NCBI GenBank assembly: GCA_965243265.1
Contig: CBDEUL010000008.1
Coordinates: 62,001 to 126,000 of the forward strand
Direction of reading: 5' to 3'
DNA: 64,000 nt
Source of the DNA: Flavicella sp965243265
Lineage (GTDB): Bacteria; Bacteroidota; Bacteroidia; Flavobacteriales; Flavobacteriaceae
Made by a program: the position numbers and the translations under genes. The notes under the pieces are model-generated. The model did no database searches. It saw only the letters and a program-made list of their open reading frames with translations, and had not been told where the DNA came from. This document shows, in pieces, positions 7,108 to 15,957 of the stretch (position 1 is its first letter; the number at the start of each line of letters is the position of its first letter).

Positions 7108-9963
7108 CTATTTGTTCAAATACATTTTACGTCTTGAATACAATTCGTAAAAAGCATCATCTTTTAAGCTATCTATAAACAAAATAGACTCTCCTGTAGA
7201 TTTCATTTCTGGTCCCAGTTTCTTATTTACATTAGGGAATTTATTGAAAGAGAATACCGGTTGCTTAATTGCATATCCTTCTAATTGAGGTTTGAAATCA
7301 AAATCTGTAACCTTATTAACTCCCAACATTACTTTAGTTGCATAATTTACATAAGGTTCTCCGTATGCTTTCGCTATAAAAGGAACCGTACGAGAGGCTC
7401 TTGGATTTGCTTCAATAATATATACTGTATCATCTTTTACAGCAAACTGAATGTTAATCAACCCAACTGTTTTTAAAGCTACTGCAATTTTCTTAGTATG
7501 CTCTTTTATTTGATCCATTACAAACTCTCCTAAATTAAATGGAGGTAATGTTGCGTTTGAATCTCCAGAGTGTACTCCACAAGGCTCAATATGTTCCATG
7601 ATACCTATGATGTAAACATTCCCGTCTGCATCACAAATAGCATCTGCCTCTGCTTCAATTGCTCCTTCTAAATAATGATCTAACAATAATTTGTTTCCAG
7701 GAATAGAACGTAATAAATCTACTACATGTGCTTCTAATTCCTCTTTGTTTATCACAATTTTCATTCCTTGACCTCCTAATACATATGAAGGACGCACCAA
7801 AATTGGGAAATCTAAACTATCTGCTATTTCTAAAGCTTCATCAGCATTTGTAGCTGTACCAAATCTAGGGAATGGAATATCTAAAGATGTTAACATATCA
7901 GAAAAACGTCCTCTATCCTCTGCTAAATCCAATGCTTCAAAACTAGTTCCCATGATTTTAACACCATAAGCCTCTAATTTTTCAGCCAATTTCAATGCTG
8001 TTTGTCCACCTAACTGAACAATAACCCCTTCTGGTTTTTCATGACGGATAATGTCATAAATATGTTCCCAGAATACAGGCTCAAAATATAATTTATCTGC
8101 CGTATCAAAATCTGTTGAAACTGTTTCTGGATTACAGTTGATCATGATGGTTTCATACCCTGCCTCTTGAGCAGCTAAAACACCATGTACACAACAGTAA
8201 TCAAATTCAATTCCTTGTCCAATTCTATTTGGACCAGAACCTAGCACAACAACTTTTTTCTTCTCTGTAACGATAGACTCATTATCTGCATAAGGTTTTC
8301 CTCCTGCAACAGACATTGTGTTTTCAAACGTAGAATAGTAATATGGAGTTTGCGCACCAAATTCTGCTGCACAAGTATCTACTAATTTATAAACACGGTT
8401 GATGTTTAACTCTTCACGTTTTTTATAAACTTCAGACTCTAAACAACCCAACATATGTGCTATTTGTCTGTCTCCGTATCCTTTTTGCTTCGCTTCTAAC
8501 AATAAGTCTTTAGATAAAGTATCTAACTTGTAGTTAGAGATTTCTGTCTCTAAAGCAAACAACTCTTCGTATTGTTTTAAATACCACATGTCTATCTTAG
8601 TGATATCGTATATTTTCTTTAAAGAAATCCCCGCTTTAATTGCATCGTAAATCGTAAATACCCTATCCCATGATGCATTTGTTAGCTTAGAGATAATTGT
8701 ATCGTAATGAGTTTCTTCTTTTCCATCAGCACCTAATCCATTACGCTTGATCTCTAATGATTGTGTAGCTTTGTGCAATGCTTCTTGGAACGAACGTCCA
8801 ATTCCCATTACCTCACCTACAGCTTTCATTTGAAGTCCTAAAGTTCTATCAGCTCCTTCAAATTTATCAAAGTTAAAACGTGGTATTTTTACAATTACAT
8901 AATCCAACGTTGGCTCAAATAAAGCTGAAGTTGTTTTTGTAATTTGATTGTTCAATTCATCTAAGTTATAACCTAAAGCTAACTTCGTTGCAATTTTAGC
9001 AATTGGGTATCCAGTAGCTTTTGATGCCAATGCAGAAGAACGAGATACACGTGGGTTAATTTCAATTGCAATAATATCTTCTTTTTCATCTGGAGACACA
9101 GCAAACTGTACATTACATCCTCCTTCAAAATCTCCAATTGAACGCATCATATGAATTGCCATATCACGCATTTTTTGGAAAGTAGAATCACTTAAAGTCA
9201 TTGCTGGAGCAACTGTTATAGAATCTCCTGTATGAATCCCCATAGGGTCCATATTTTCAATAGAACAAACAATAACAACATTGTCGTTACCATCTCTCAA
9301 CAACTCTAATTCATATTCTTTCCACCCCATCATTGCTTTGTCAATCATCACTTCATGAATTGGAGAAATTTCCAATCCTCTAGACAATTGTTTTTCAAAG
9401 TCAGCCTCATCATATACAATAGCAGCACCTGCACCACCTAATGTATAAGAAGCTCTAATACACAATGGGAATCCAAATTCCTGAGCAATTTCCTTTCCTT
9501 TTAAGAAAGAAGTAGCTGTAGCTTGAGGAGCCATAGGCACTCCAATCTTCAACATTAATTCACGGAACTGCTCTCTATCCTCAGTAATGTTAATAGCATC
9601 AATATCAACACCAATCATTTGAACATTATGCTCCTCCCAAATTCCTTTTTCATCAGCTTCAATACACAAGTTTAAGGCTGTTTGCCCCCCCATTGTTGGT
9701 AAAACTGTATCAATATTAGGATGTGCTGCTAAAATTTCACGTATTGAATTTGTTGTTAAAGGTTTTAAATAAACATTATCCGCTAACGACGGATCTGTCA
9801 TAATTGTTGCTGGGTTCGAGTTGATTAAAGTTACCTCTAACCCTTCTTCCTTTAATGATCTGATAGATTGAGAACCTGAATAATCAAATTCACAAGCTTG
9901 TCCAATAACAATTGGTCCAGAACCTATAATTAAAACCGATTTGATGTTGTTGTTTTTTGGCAT
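7108..9963 (-). CDS. carB: Carbamoyl-phosphate synthase large subunit
   Basis: A 951-residue enzyme if started at the ATG at 9963 (MPKNNNIKSVLIIG). A further in-frame ATG at 9984 lies inside the promoter -7 element and is unlikely to be used. Two homologous ATP-grasp halves are present, with nucleotide-fold starts at VLIIGSGPIVIGQACEFDYSG and VVLGSGPNRIGQGIEFDYCC. It makes carbamoyl phosphate for pyrimidines and arginine together with CarA, which is not in this window. The protein ends soon after the second ATP-grasp half and lacks the roughly 120-residue MGS-like allosteric domain of the E. coli enzyme (1073 residues). To my recollection this shortened form is usual in Bacteroidota. Confidence 0.96.
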   Translation of the reverse strand: MPKNNNIKSVLIIGSGPIVIGQACEFDYSGSQSIRSLKEEGLEVTLINSNPATIMTDPSLADNVYLKPLTTNSIREILAAHPNIDTVLPTMGGQTALNLCIEADEKGIWEEHNVQMIGVDIDAINITEDREQFRELMLKIGVPMAPQATATSFLKGKEIAQEFGFPLCIRASYTLGGAGAAIVYDEADFEKQLSRGLEISPIHEVMIDKAMMGWKEYELELLRDGNDNVVIVCSIENMDPMGIHTGDSITVAPAMTLSDSTFQKMRDMAIHMMRSIGDFEGGCNVQFAVSPDEKEDIIAIEINPRVSRSSALASKATGYPIAKIATKLALGYNLDELNNQITKTTSALFEPTLDYVIVKIPRFNFDKFEGADRTLGLQMKAVGEVMGIGRSFQEALHKATQSLEIKRNGLGADGKEETHYDTIISKLTNASWDRVFTIYDAIKAGISLKKIYDITKIDMWYLKQYEELFALETEISNYKLDTLSKDLLLEAKQKGYGDRQIAHMLGCLESEVYKKREELNINRVYKLVDTCAAEFGAQTPYYYSTFENTMSVAGGKPYADNESIVTEKKKVVVLGSGPNRIGQGIEFDYCCVHGVLAAQEAGYETIMINCNPETVSTDFDTADKLYFEPVFWEHIYDIIRHEKPEGVIVQLGGQTALKLAEKLEAYGVKIMGTSFEALDLAEDRGRFSDMLTSLDIPFPRFGTATNADEALEIADSLDFPILVRPSYVLGGQGMKIVINKEELEAHVVDLLRSIPGNKLLLDHYLEGAIEAEADAICDADGNVYIIGIMEHIEPCGVHSGDSNATLPPFNLGEFVMDQIKEHTKKIAVALKTVGLINIQFAVKDDTVYIIEANPRASRTVPFIAKAYGEPYVNYATKVMLGVNKVTDFDFKPQLEGYAIKQPVFSFNKFPNVNKKLGPEMKSTGESILFIDSLKDDAFYELYSRRKMYLNK

Positions 9964-9981
9964 GCTTTTATTTTTATAACG

Positions 9982-9989
9982 CAAAGGTA
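9982..9989 (-). promoter_or_regulatory. -7 promoter element for carB
   Basis: The minus strand reads TACCTTTG, a match to TAnnTTTG, 18 bases before the ATG at 9963. It overlaps the alternative ATG at 9984, which supports the shorter start. I see no convincing -33 TTG. Confidence 0.5.
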
Positions 9990-10033
9990 ATCAATACCTT
10001 TAAATTTAAAACTTACTTCTGACTGCTTAATTC

Positions 10034-10067
10034 AAAAAAAAGGTGTTACTAAAAATTAGTAACACCT
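10034..10067 (-). terminator. Terminator of rpmH
   Basis: A perfect 12-bp stem (AGGTGTTACTAA) with a 3-nt loop is followed on the minus strand by seven T residues. It lies 26 bases after the rpmH stop. Confidence 0.88.
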
Positions 10068-10092
10068 GATTTATATGAATTATAAATATTCA

Positions 10093-10254
10093 TTATTTCT
10101 TTGGTCTTGGGTCTGAAGATACAGATAATCTTTTACGACCTTTAGCACGTCTTCTTGCTAAAACTTTACGTCCGTTTGCAGAAGCCATTCTTTCTCTAAA
10201 ACCGTGTTTATTTCTTTTTTTTCTCTTTGATGGTTGAAATGTTCTTTTACTCAT
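10093..10254 (-). CDS. rpmH: 50S ribosomal protein L34
   Basis: A 53-residue, strongly basic protein. The N-terminal MSKRTFQPSKRKKRNKHGFR and the central RMASANGRKVLARRRAKGR are diagnostic of L34 of the large ribosomal subunit. A short extension (LSVSSDPRPKK) follows the usual end. The gene is monocistronic: its own promoter lies at 10328-10357 and its own terminator at 10034-10067. The rnpA or dnaA neighbours common in other bacteria are absent. Confidence 0.96.
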   Translation of the reverse strand: MSKRTFQPSKRKKRNKHGFRERMASANGRKVLARRRAKGRKRLSVSSDPRPKK

Positions 10255-10327
10255 TGTAATATCTCTTAAAAATCTTCTTAATTTTATTTATAGCTCAGGC
10301 ATAAAAACCATCCACTAAAAGCGTGGG

Positions 10328-10357
10328 CAAATATACAATTACTTTTGTGTACCACAA
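10328..10357 (-). promoter_or_regulatory. Bacteroidota-type promoter for rpmH
   Basis: The minus strand shows -33 TTG (10357-10355) and -7 TATATTTG (10335-10328), with centres about 24.5 bp apart. This is one of the best two-part matches to the Bacteroidota sigma-A consensus in the window. Confidence 0.65.
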
Positions 10358-10499
10358 GAGCTTTTTTAAAAAAAATATTTTTTATTCAAAAGACACCTTA
10401 TCCTTTAACAACTATTTACAAAACAGCTTACTAATTTGTTAATTTAAACACTTATTTCACCTACTGTTTTCCTTATAAATGTCATCTTGTCACTTAAAC

Positions 10500-10514
10500 C
10501 TGTCTAGTAGACAG
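10500..10514. repeat. Perfect palindrome upstream of htpG
   Basis: CTGTCTA and TAGACAG flank a single G. The site lies in the htpG promoter region and could be an operator. It is shorter than, and unlike, the CIRCE element. Confidence 0.4.
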
Positions 10515-10596
10515 AAAATAAAGTTTGGTATTTTATTTGACTATCAAAAACTAATTTTAAATAAATACTTAAAAATTTTTACAAACACATATAATT

Positions 10597-12510
10597 ATGG
10601 CAAAAGGAAACATTAATGTATCGGTAGAAAATATTTTCCCGTTAATTAAAAAATTCTTGTATTCTGATCATGAAATTTTCTTGAGAGAATTAATTTCTAA
10701 CGCAACAGATGCTACTTCTAAAATGAAGCATTTAATTGCTATGAGTGAAGCTGAAGGTGTAGAATACGGAAACCCTAACATTGAAATCATTGCAGATAAA
10801 GAAAACAAAACACTTCGTATTATTGACCAAGGTATTGGTATGAGCGAAGAAGAGGTTGAAAAATACATCAATCAAATTGCTTTTTCTGGTGCTGAAGAGT
10901 TTATTGACAAATACAAAGATAAAGTAGAAGATTCTGGAATCATTGGACATTTTGGATTAGGTTTCTACTCTGCTTTTATGGTTGCTGATAAAGTAGATAT
11001 TATTACAAAGTCTTTCAAAGACGCACCTGCTGTAAAATGGTCATGTGATGGTTCTCCTAATTACACTATAGACCCTGCCGAAAAAGAAACTAGAGGTTCT
11101 GAAATTGTTTTACATATTGCTGAAGACTCTTTAGAGTTTTTAGAAGAAAGTAAAATCACTGAACTTTTAACGAAGTACAATCGTTTCAACCAAATTCCAA
11201 TCAAGTTTGGAACAAAAGAAATAAACGATCCTGAATTTACACCTCAAACAACAACAGACAAAGACGGTAAAGAAACTACTGAACCACACAAGCAAATTAC
11301 TGTTGATAATATCATCAACAACACAGACCCTGCTTGGACTAAAAAACCTTCTGATTTAGAGGCTGAAGATTACAATAACTTCTACAGAGAATTGTATCCT
11401 ACACAATTTGAAGAGCCTTTATTCCATATTCATTTAAATGTAGACTATCCTTTTAACTTAACAGGTGTATTGTATTTTCCTAAGTTAAGCCAAGGAATGG
11501 ATATGCAAAAGGACAAAATCCAATTGTACCAAAACCAAGTATTTATTACCGACAATGTTGAAGGAATTGTACCTGATTTCTTACAAATGTTAAAAGGTGT
11601 TATTGATTCACCAGACATTCCTTTAAATGTTTCTCGTTCTTACCTACAAGCTGACGGAGCTGTAAAAAAGATTTCTGGATACATTACTAAGAAAATTGCT
11701 GACAAATTAAGTTCTCTTTACAAAAACAACCGTGAAGACTTTGAACAAAAATGGAACGACATTAAGGTAATTATCGAATACGGAATGTTATCTGATGAGA
11801 AATTCTACGAAAAAGCGCAAAAATTTGCCCTATACCCTACTGTAGATGATAAGTTCTTAACTATTGAAGAGTTAAAAGAACAAATCAAAGACTCACAAAC
11901 TGATAAAGACGGAAATACAATTGTACTTTATGCAGCTAATAAAGAAGCTCAACACGGATTTATTCAAGATGCTAAAGATAAAGGGTACGAAGTATTATTA
12001 TTAGATTCCCCTATTGTTTCTCATCTAATTCAAAAATTAGAAGCGAGCAACGAAAAATTGAAGTTTACACGTGTAGACTCTGATCATATCGACAACCTTA
12101 TCAAAAAGGATGAAGAAAAAATCAGCAAACTTTCTGACGAAGAAAAAGAAGCTTTAAAACCAATTATTGAAGCAAATGTTCCTAAAGAAAACTATACTGT
12201 TCAATTAGAAGCTCTAGATTCATCTGCAAATCCATTTAGCATTACTGTTCCTGAATTTATGCGTAGAATGAAGGAAATGAGCCAAACTGGTGGAGGTGGA
12301 ATGTTCGGAATGCAAAACATGCCAGAGATGTACAATTTGGTTGTAAACACGAACAATGATTTAGCTAAAGAAATTTTAGAAACAAAAGACGAAGCTGCTC
12401 AAAAAGAATTGATCGGTCAAGCTTTTGATTTAGCTAAATTATCTCAAAACTTATTACATGGTGAAGAACTAACAAACTTTATCAAACGTAGTTATAAAAT
12501 GATAAAATAA
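10597..12510 (+). CDS. htpG: Chaperone protein HtpG (Hsp90)
   Basis: A 637-residue ATP-dependent chaperone of the Hsp90 family, close to the E. coli length. The N-terminal GHKL ATPase domain carries LISNATDA, DQGIGMS and GHFGLGFYSAFMV, the nucleotide-binding motifs. The middle domain includes the SRSYLQ segment with the conserved arginine that contacts ATP. The C-terminal dimerisation domain has a Met/Gly-rich stretch (GGGGMFGMQNMPEM). It helps stressed client proteins fold in the cytoplasm. The gene stands alone, with a palindrome in its promoter region and a terminator downstream, so it may have its own stress regulation (inference). Confidence 0.97.
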   Translation: MAKGNINVSVENIFPLIKKFLYSDHEIFLRELISNATDATSKMKHLIAMSEAEGVEYGNPNIEIIADKENKTLRIIDQGIGMSEEEVEKYINQIAFSGAEEFIDKYKDKVEDSGIIGHFGLGFYSAFMVADKVDIITKSFKDAPAVKWSCDGSPNYTIDPAEKETRGSEIVLHIAEDSLEFLEESKITELLTKYNRFNQIPIKFGTKEINDPEFTPQTTTDKDGKETTEPHKQITVDNIINNTDPAWTKKPSDLEAEDYNNFYRELYPTQFEEPLFHIHLNVDYPFNLTGVLYFPKLSQGMDMQKDKIQLYQNQVFITDNVEGIVPDFLQMLKGVIDSPDIPLNVSRSYLQADGAVKKISGYITKKIADKLSSLYKNNREDFEQKWNDIKVIIEYGMLSDEKFYEKAQKFALYPTVDDKFLTIEELKEQIKDSQTDKDGNTIVLYAANKEAQHGFIQDAKDKGYEVLLLDSPIVSHLIQKLEASNEKLKFTRVDSDHIDNLIKKDEEKISKLSDEEKEALKPIIEANVPKENYTVQLEALDSSANPFSITVPEFMRRMKEMSQTGGGGMFGMQNMPEMYNLVVNTNNDLAKEILETKDEAAQKELIGQAFDLAKLSQNLLHGEELTNFIKRSYKMIK

Positions 12511-12533
12511 GCAACCCAATTGCTTTAATACAC

Positions 12534-12567
12534 AATCCCATCACCTAAATAGTGATGGGATTTTTTA
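12534..12567 (+). terminator. Terminator of htpG
   Basis: The arms AATCCCATCAC and GTGATGGGATT enclose CTAAATA and are followed by a T run. Confidence 0.88.
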
Positions 12568-12642
12568 TTCTTAATATCTGATATTATCTTTATACAATAT
12601 CTATTCTCTTGCCCTCCTAACACCACACTTTAATAAAAAACC

Positions 12643-12650
12643 TACATTTG
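12643..12650 (+). promoter_or_regulatory. -7 promoter element for the DUF4268 gene
   Basis: TACATTTG matches TAnnTTTG and lies 43 bases before the ATG. No -33 TTG is present at the expected spacing. Confidence 0.35.
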
Positions 12651-12693
12651 CAATTAAATACACAAAACACCAATATCGCAACTCGTTATATAT

Positions 12694-13134
12694 ATGTTTA
12701 GTAAAGAAGAAGCCGCACATATTAGAAAAGATTTCTGGGTAAGCTACGGAAAATCATTCCCTAGAAAATGGATAAAATATGATACCAAAATAAAAGACTT
12801 TAGTTTTAAATTTTATGCCGATAATAAAATAGCACGTGTTATGTTAGATATTGAACCACCTAGCGATACCAAACGTGATCTGCTCTACCAACAAGTAGCT
12901 GCTTTAAAAACAGTACTCACAGAAGAATATATTCCTGAAATAATTTTTGATGAAAATCATTATTTAGATAACGGAAAATGTCTTTCTAGAATTTACGTAC
13001 AACTAGATGCTAAATTCAGTATTTACAATAAAAACACTTGGGGTACAGCTTATGAATTTTTTAATGAAAATATGCACCAATTCGAATTGTTCTTTTATGA
13101 ATTTGAAGACTTTATAAAACAAGCAGATATTTAA
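12694..13134 (+). CDS. DUF4268 domain protein
   Basis: A 146-residue soluble protein without signal or membrane segments. The start (FSKEEAAHIRKDFWVSYGKSF) and the aromatic-rich end (HQFELFFYEFEDFIKQ) match small flavobacterial proteins carrying DUF4268. That domain is also found attached to restriction-like endonucleases, but I see no nuclease motif here and assign no function. It precedes mnmE, which has its own promoter. Confidence 0.75.
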   Translation: MFSKEEAAHIRKDFWVSYGKSFPRKWIKYDTKIKDFSFKFYADNKIARVMLDIEPPSDTKRDLLYQQVAALKTVLTEEYIPEIIFDENHYLDNGKCLSRIYVQLDAKFSIYNKNTWGTAYEFFNENMHQFELFFYEFEDFIKQADI

Positions 13135-13176
13135 CCAAAGACTTATTTTAAGTCAAGCCCCTCTATAATTAATTCA

Positions 13177-13206
13177 TTGTCAATTGTGCTGCGTTAATTA
13201 TCTTTG
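13177..13206 (+). promoter_or_regulatory. Promoter of mnmE, predicted near-leaderless
   Basis: -33 TTG lies at 13177-13179 and -7 TATCTTTG at 13199-13206. The element ends 4 bases before the ATG at 13211, so transcription should begin at or next to the start codon. Confidence 0.6.
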
Positions 13207-13210
13207 CAGC

Positions 13211-14599
13211 ATGAATCAAGACACTATCGTTGCCTTAGCAACAGCTTCAGGAGTTGGAGCCATTGCTATTATCCGTTTATCGGGACCTAATGCCATCAAA
13301 ATTGCAGATGAAAATTTTGTATCTGTAAAAAAAGGTAAATCACTTTTAAATCAAAAATCACACACCTTACATTTAGGGCATATTGTAGATAACGAACGTA
13401 CCATAGATGAAGTGTTGATCTCTATTTTTAAAAATCCAAACTCTTATACGGGGGAAGATACTATAGAAATTTCTTGTCATGGTTCTATATACATTCAACA
13501 AGAAATTATGCAATTATTCTTAAAAAAAGGATGTAGAATGGCTGATGCTGGTGAATTTACCCTTCGTGCATTTTTAAACGGAAAACTAGACCTGAGCCAA
13601 GCCGAAGCCGTAGCAGATTTGATTGCTTCTGATTCTGAAGCTTCGCACCAAGTAGCCATGCAACAAATGCGTGGTGGTTTTTCTAACGAAATTCAACTTT
13701 TAAGAGAACAGCTACTCAACTTTGCTTCTTTAATTGAACTAGAATTGGATTTTGCTGAAGAAGATGTAAAGTTTGCAGACCGCCAACAATTCAAAGACCT
13801 GATTGCTAAAATTCAATTGGTTTTAAAACGATTAATCGATTCTTTTGCTGTTGGAAATGTGATTAAAAACGGAATCCCTGTAGCTATTGTAGGTGAACCA
13901 AACGTAGGGAAATCTACCCTGTTGAATGCTTTATTAAACGAAGAACGTGCCATTGTATCAGACATTGCTGGAACCACACGTGATACCATTGAAGACGAAA
14001 TGATTATTGACGGTGTTACCTATCGGTTTATCGATACCGCTGGTATTCGTGAAACCAAAGATGTGGTAGAAAGTATTGGTATTAAAAAAACCTTCGAAAA
14101 AATTACGCAAGCACAAGTTGTCATCTATTTATTCGATTCTGAAAAGTACAAAGTAAACAGTGCTGTTTTAAAACTAGAGTTAGAAGTTATCAAAAACAAA
14201 TACCCTCAAAAACAGCTAATCATAATTGCTAACAAAGCTGATAAAATTACAATTGAGGAAAGAAAAAATATTGAAACCGAGATTCCTGAAATTATCAGTA
14301 TTTCTGCAAAAGAAAAATCAGGGATTACAACACTTACCAACGAATTAACAAAACTAGTAAATATTGGCGCTCTAAATAATAGTGATACTATTGTAACCAA
14401 TTCTCGTCATTACGACGCTTTACTAAAAGCATTAGATGAAATTAACAAAGTATCTGATGGTGTAGAAATGGGACTATCCAGTGACTTACTAGCTATCGAT
14501 ATTCGTGAAGCCTTATACTTCTTCGGTTTGATTACAGGAGAGGTTACCAACGATGATTTACTAGGAAATATTTTTGCGAATTTCTGTATTGGGAAATAA
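13211..14599 (+). CDS. mnmE: tRNA uridine-5-carboxymethylaminomethyl modification GTPase
   Basis: A 462-residue MnmE if started at the ATG at 13211 (MNQDTIVALATASGVGAIAI). An in-frame ATG at 13184 would lie inside the promoter. The N-terminal formyl-THF-binding domain is followed by a helical domain holding the G domain, with G1 GEPNVGKST, the switch region GTTRDTIEDE and G3 DTAG. The C terminus is the conserved CIGK with the family's catalytic Cys. With MnmG it modifies the wobble U34 of certain tRNAs in the cytoplasm. mnmG is not in this window. Confidence 0.96.
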   Translation: MNQDTIVALATASGVGAIAIIRLSGPNAIKIADENFVSVKKGKSLLNQKSHTLHLGHIVDNERTIDEVLISIFKNPNSYTGEDTIEISCHGSIYIQQEIMQLFLKKGCRMADAGEFTLRAFLNGKLDLSQAEAVADLIASDSEASHQVAMQQMRGGFSNEIQLLREQLLNFASLIELELDFAEEDVKFADRQQFKDLIAKIQLVLKRLIDSFAVGNVIKNGIPVAIVGEPNVGKSTLLNALLNEERAIVSDIAGTTRDTIEDEMIIDGVTYRFIDTAGIRETKDVVESIGIKKTFEKITQAQVVIYLFDSEKYKVNSAVLKLELEVIKNKYPQKQLIIIANKADKITIEERKNIETEIPEIISISAKEKSGITTLTNELTKLVNIGALNNSDTIVTNSRHYDALLKALDEINKVSDGVEMGLSSDLLAIDIREALYFFGLITGEVTNDDLLGNIFANFCIGK

Positions 14600-14630
14600 C
14601 CCTAATTCAACTACATAATTTCTAAAATAG

Positions 14631-15224
14631 ATGTATACAGGAACAAAAGGAGAACTAGAAATTCAAAAACAACAAGAAAGCACAGACCGCGCAGATAGTT
14701 TTTACCAACGTCAAATGAAAAACCGTTTGAACAGCAAAATGAAAGCTTTAATTGCACGCCAAGAAATGGTTTTTATGGCTACTTCTGATACTGAAGGTAA
14801 CTGCGACTGTTCTCCTCGTTTTGGAAATCAAGGCTTTGTATCTGTACTTAATGACACTACGCTAGCTTATCCTGAATATCGAGGTAATGGAGTTTTTGCT
14901 AGTTTGGGAAACATCCTTGAAAATCCACATATTGGATTGGTTTTTGTTGATTTTTTCAATACCACTGTAGGTCTACACGTTAACGGAAAAGCTTATAGCT
15001 ATAAAGAATTTGACATTCCTAAAGAATTTCAAAAAAAAATTAAAGAATTATCTAAAAACATTGATACTCAAATAGAACGTTGGGTATTTATAAGTATTGA
15101 CGAAGCTTATATTCATTGCTCTAAACATGTTCCTAAACTAGAAAAATCTGATAAAAAAATAGATTGGGGTACTGATGATAAAAAAGCAAAATCTGTTAAC
15201 TATTTTTCTGAAACAAAAAAATAA
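14631..15224 (+). CDS. Pyridoxamine 5'-phosphate oxidase-like FMN-binding protein
   Basis: A 197-residue cytoplasmic protein with the split-barrel PNPOx-like fold. The central region MVFMATSDTEGNCDCSPRFG, then YPEYRGNGVFASLGNILENP, is typical of the PdxH-related FMN-binding subfamily. It is not PdxH itself. The substrate is unknown. It follows mnmE by 31 bases on the same strand and may be transcribed with it. No terminator is obvious between the two. Confidence 0.78.
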   Translation: MYTGTKGELEIQKQQESTDRADSFYQRQMKNRLNSKMKALIARQEMVFMATSDTEGNCDCSPRFGNQGFVSVLNDTTLAYPEYRGNGVFASLGNILENPHIGLVFVDFFNTTVGLHVNGKAYSYKEFDIPKEFQKKIKELSKNIDTQIERWVFISIDEAYIHCSKHVPKLEKSDKKIDWGTDDKKAKSVNYFSETKK

Positions 15225-15261
15225 GAGCCTCTCCTATAAAATTACTCTTTGAACAACTCTG

Positions 15262-15939
15262 CTATATTGACTCAATTAACCATGTAACAATTCTTCCTTG
15301 CTTTTCTCCTAAACAAATATCACAAAGTACCGTTTTAGATTTTACCTTTATATTAAAAGGTTCCGTAAACACATCCAAACCACTCTTATGTTTTAAACGA
15401 TTTCCTTGTCCTGAAATAATATCTTTATTAGGTATAAATTCTCCCAAGGGAATATGCTCTGTAAGTACGATGTATTTAAACTGTTTTAACTTGTAAAGTA
15501 TCGATTGTACTTCGGCATTGGACAAATGTTGTAGTACCTGTCGTACAATGGCACAATCTGCTATAGGCAAAGAATCTACTGCAATATCTAAACATTGAAA
15601 TATTAACTTAGCATCTTGAAACTTCGCTTTATTGTAATTTATCAAATCGCATACAATGTCTACGGCACTGTATTTTTTTGTAAAGGGCAGTAATTGTTTT
15701 CCTATATTAAAATCACCACACCCCAAATCACAAACCCTAAGAGGTTGTGAAAAAGATTTTAAAAAAGAGGTAACCGTTTGTATATAAGGTGTTACTATTT
15801 CTGGTTGATGCGAACCTTCCCCTGAATAGAAAACAAACTCATTTCCTGCTCCCCACAACTTCATTTCATACACCTGTTCCATAGCCGCTTTGGTGGGCCA
15901 AGGTTTCTTTACTCTTTCCTTCTTATCTTCATTATCCAT
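15262..15939 (-). CDS. Class I SAM-dependent methyltransferase
   Basis: A 225-residue protein with the SAM-binding motif I VCDLGCGDFNIG and an acidic strand end (YSAVDIVCD). The later part VLTEHIPLGEF fits the strand-4/5 core of Rossmann methyltransferases. The substrate is not evident. It lies 18 bases downstream of the cysteine desulfurase gene on the same strand, so cotranscription is likely. A functional link is not established. Confidence 0.8.
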   Translation of the reverse strand: MDNEDKKERVKKPWPTKAAMEQVYEMKLWGAGNEFVFYSGEGSHQPEIVTPYIQTVTSFLKSFSQPLRVCDLGCGDFNIGKQLLPFTKKYSAVDIVCDLINYNKAKFQDAKLIFQCLDIAVDSLPIADCAIVRQVLQHLSNAEVQSILYKLKQFKYIVLTEHIPLGEFIPNKDIISGQGNRLKHKSGLDVFTEPFNIKVKSKTVLCDICLGEKQGRIVTWLIESI

Positions 15940-15957
15940 AAAACAAACCTATGAATA

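Larger units (their letters stand above)
10255..10596. other. Intergenic region between divergent rpmH and htpG
   Basis: These 342 bases hold the rpmH promoter on the minus strand and a perfect 7-bp inverted repeat (CTGTCTA-G-TAGACAG, 10500-10514) about 80 bases before the htpG start. No coding sequence or RNA gene is recognisable in the rest. Confidence 0.7.

Noticed and set aside
13184..13210. Upstream ATG of mnmE adding nine residues
   Set aside because: It would be inside the promoter, between the -33 and -7 elements, and the residues are not part of the conserved start.
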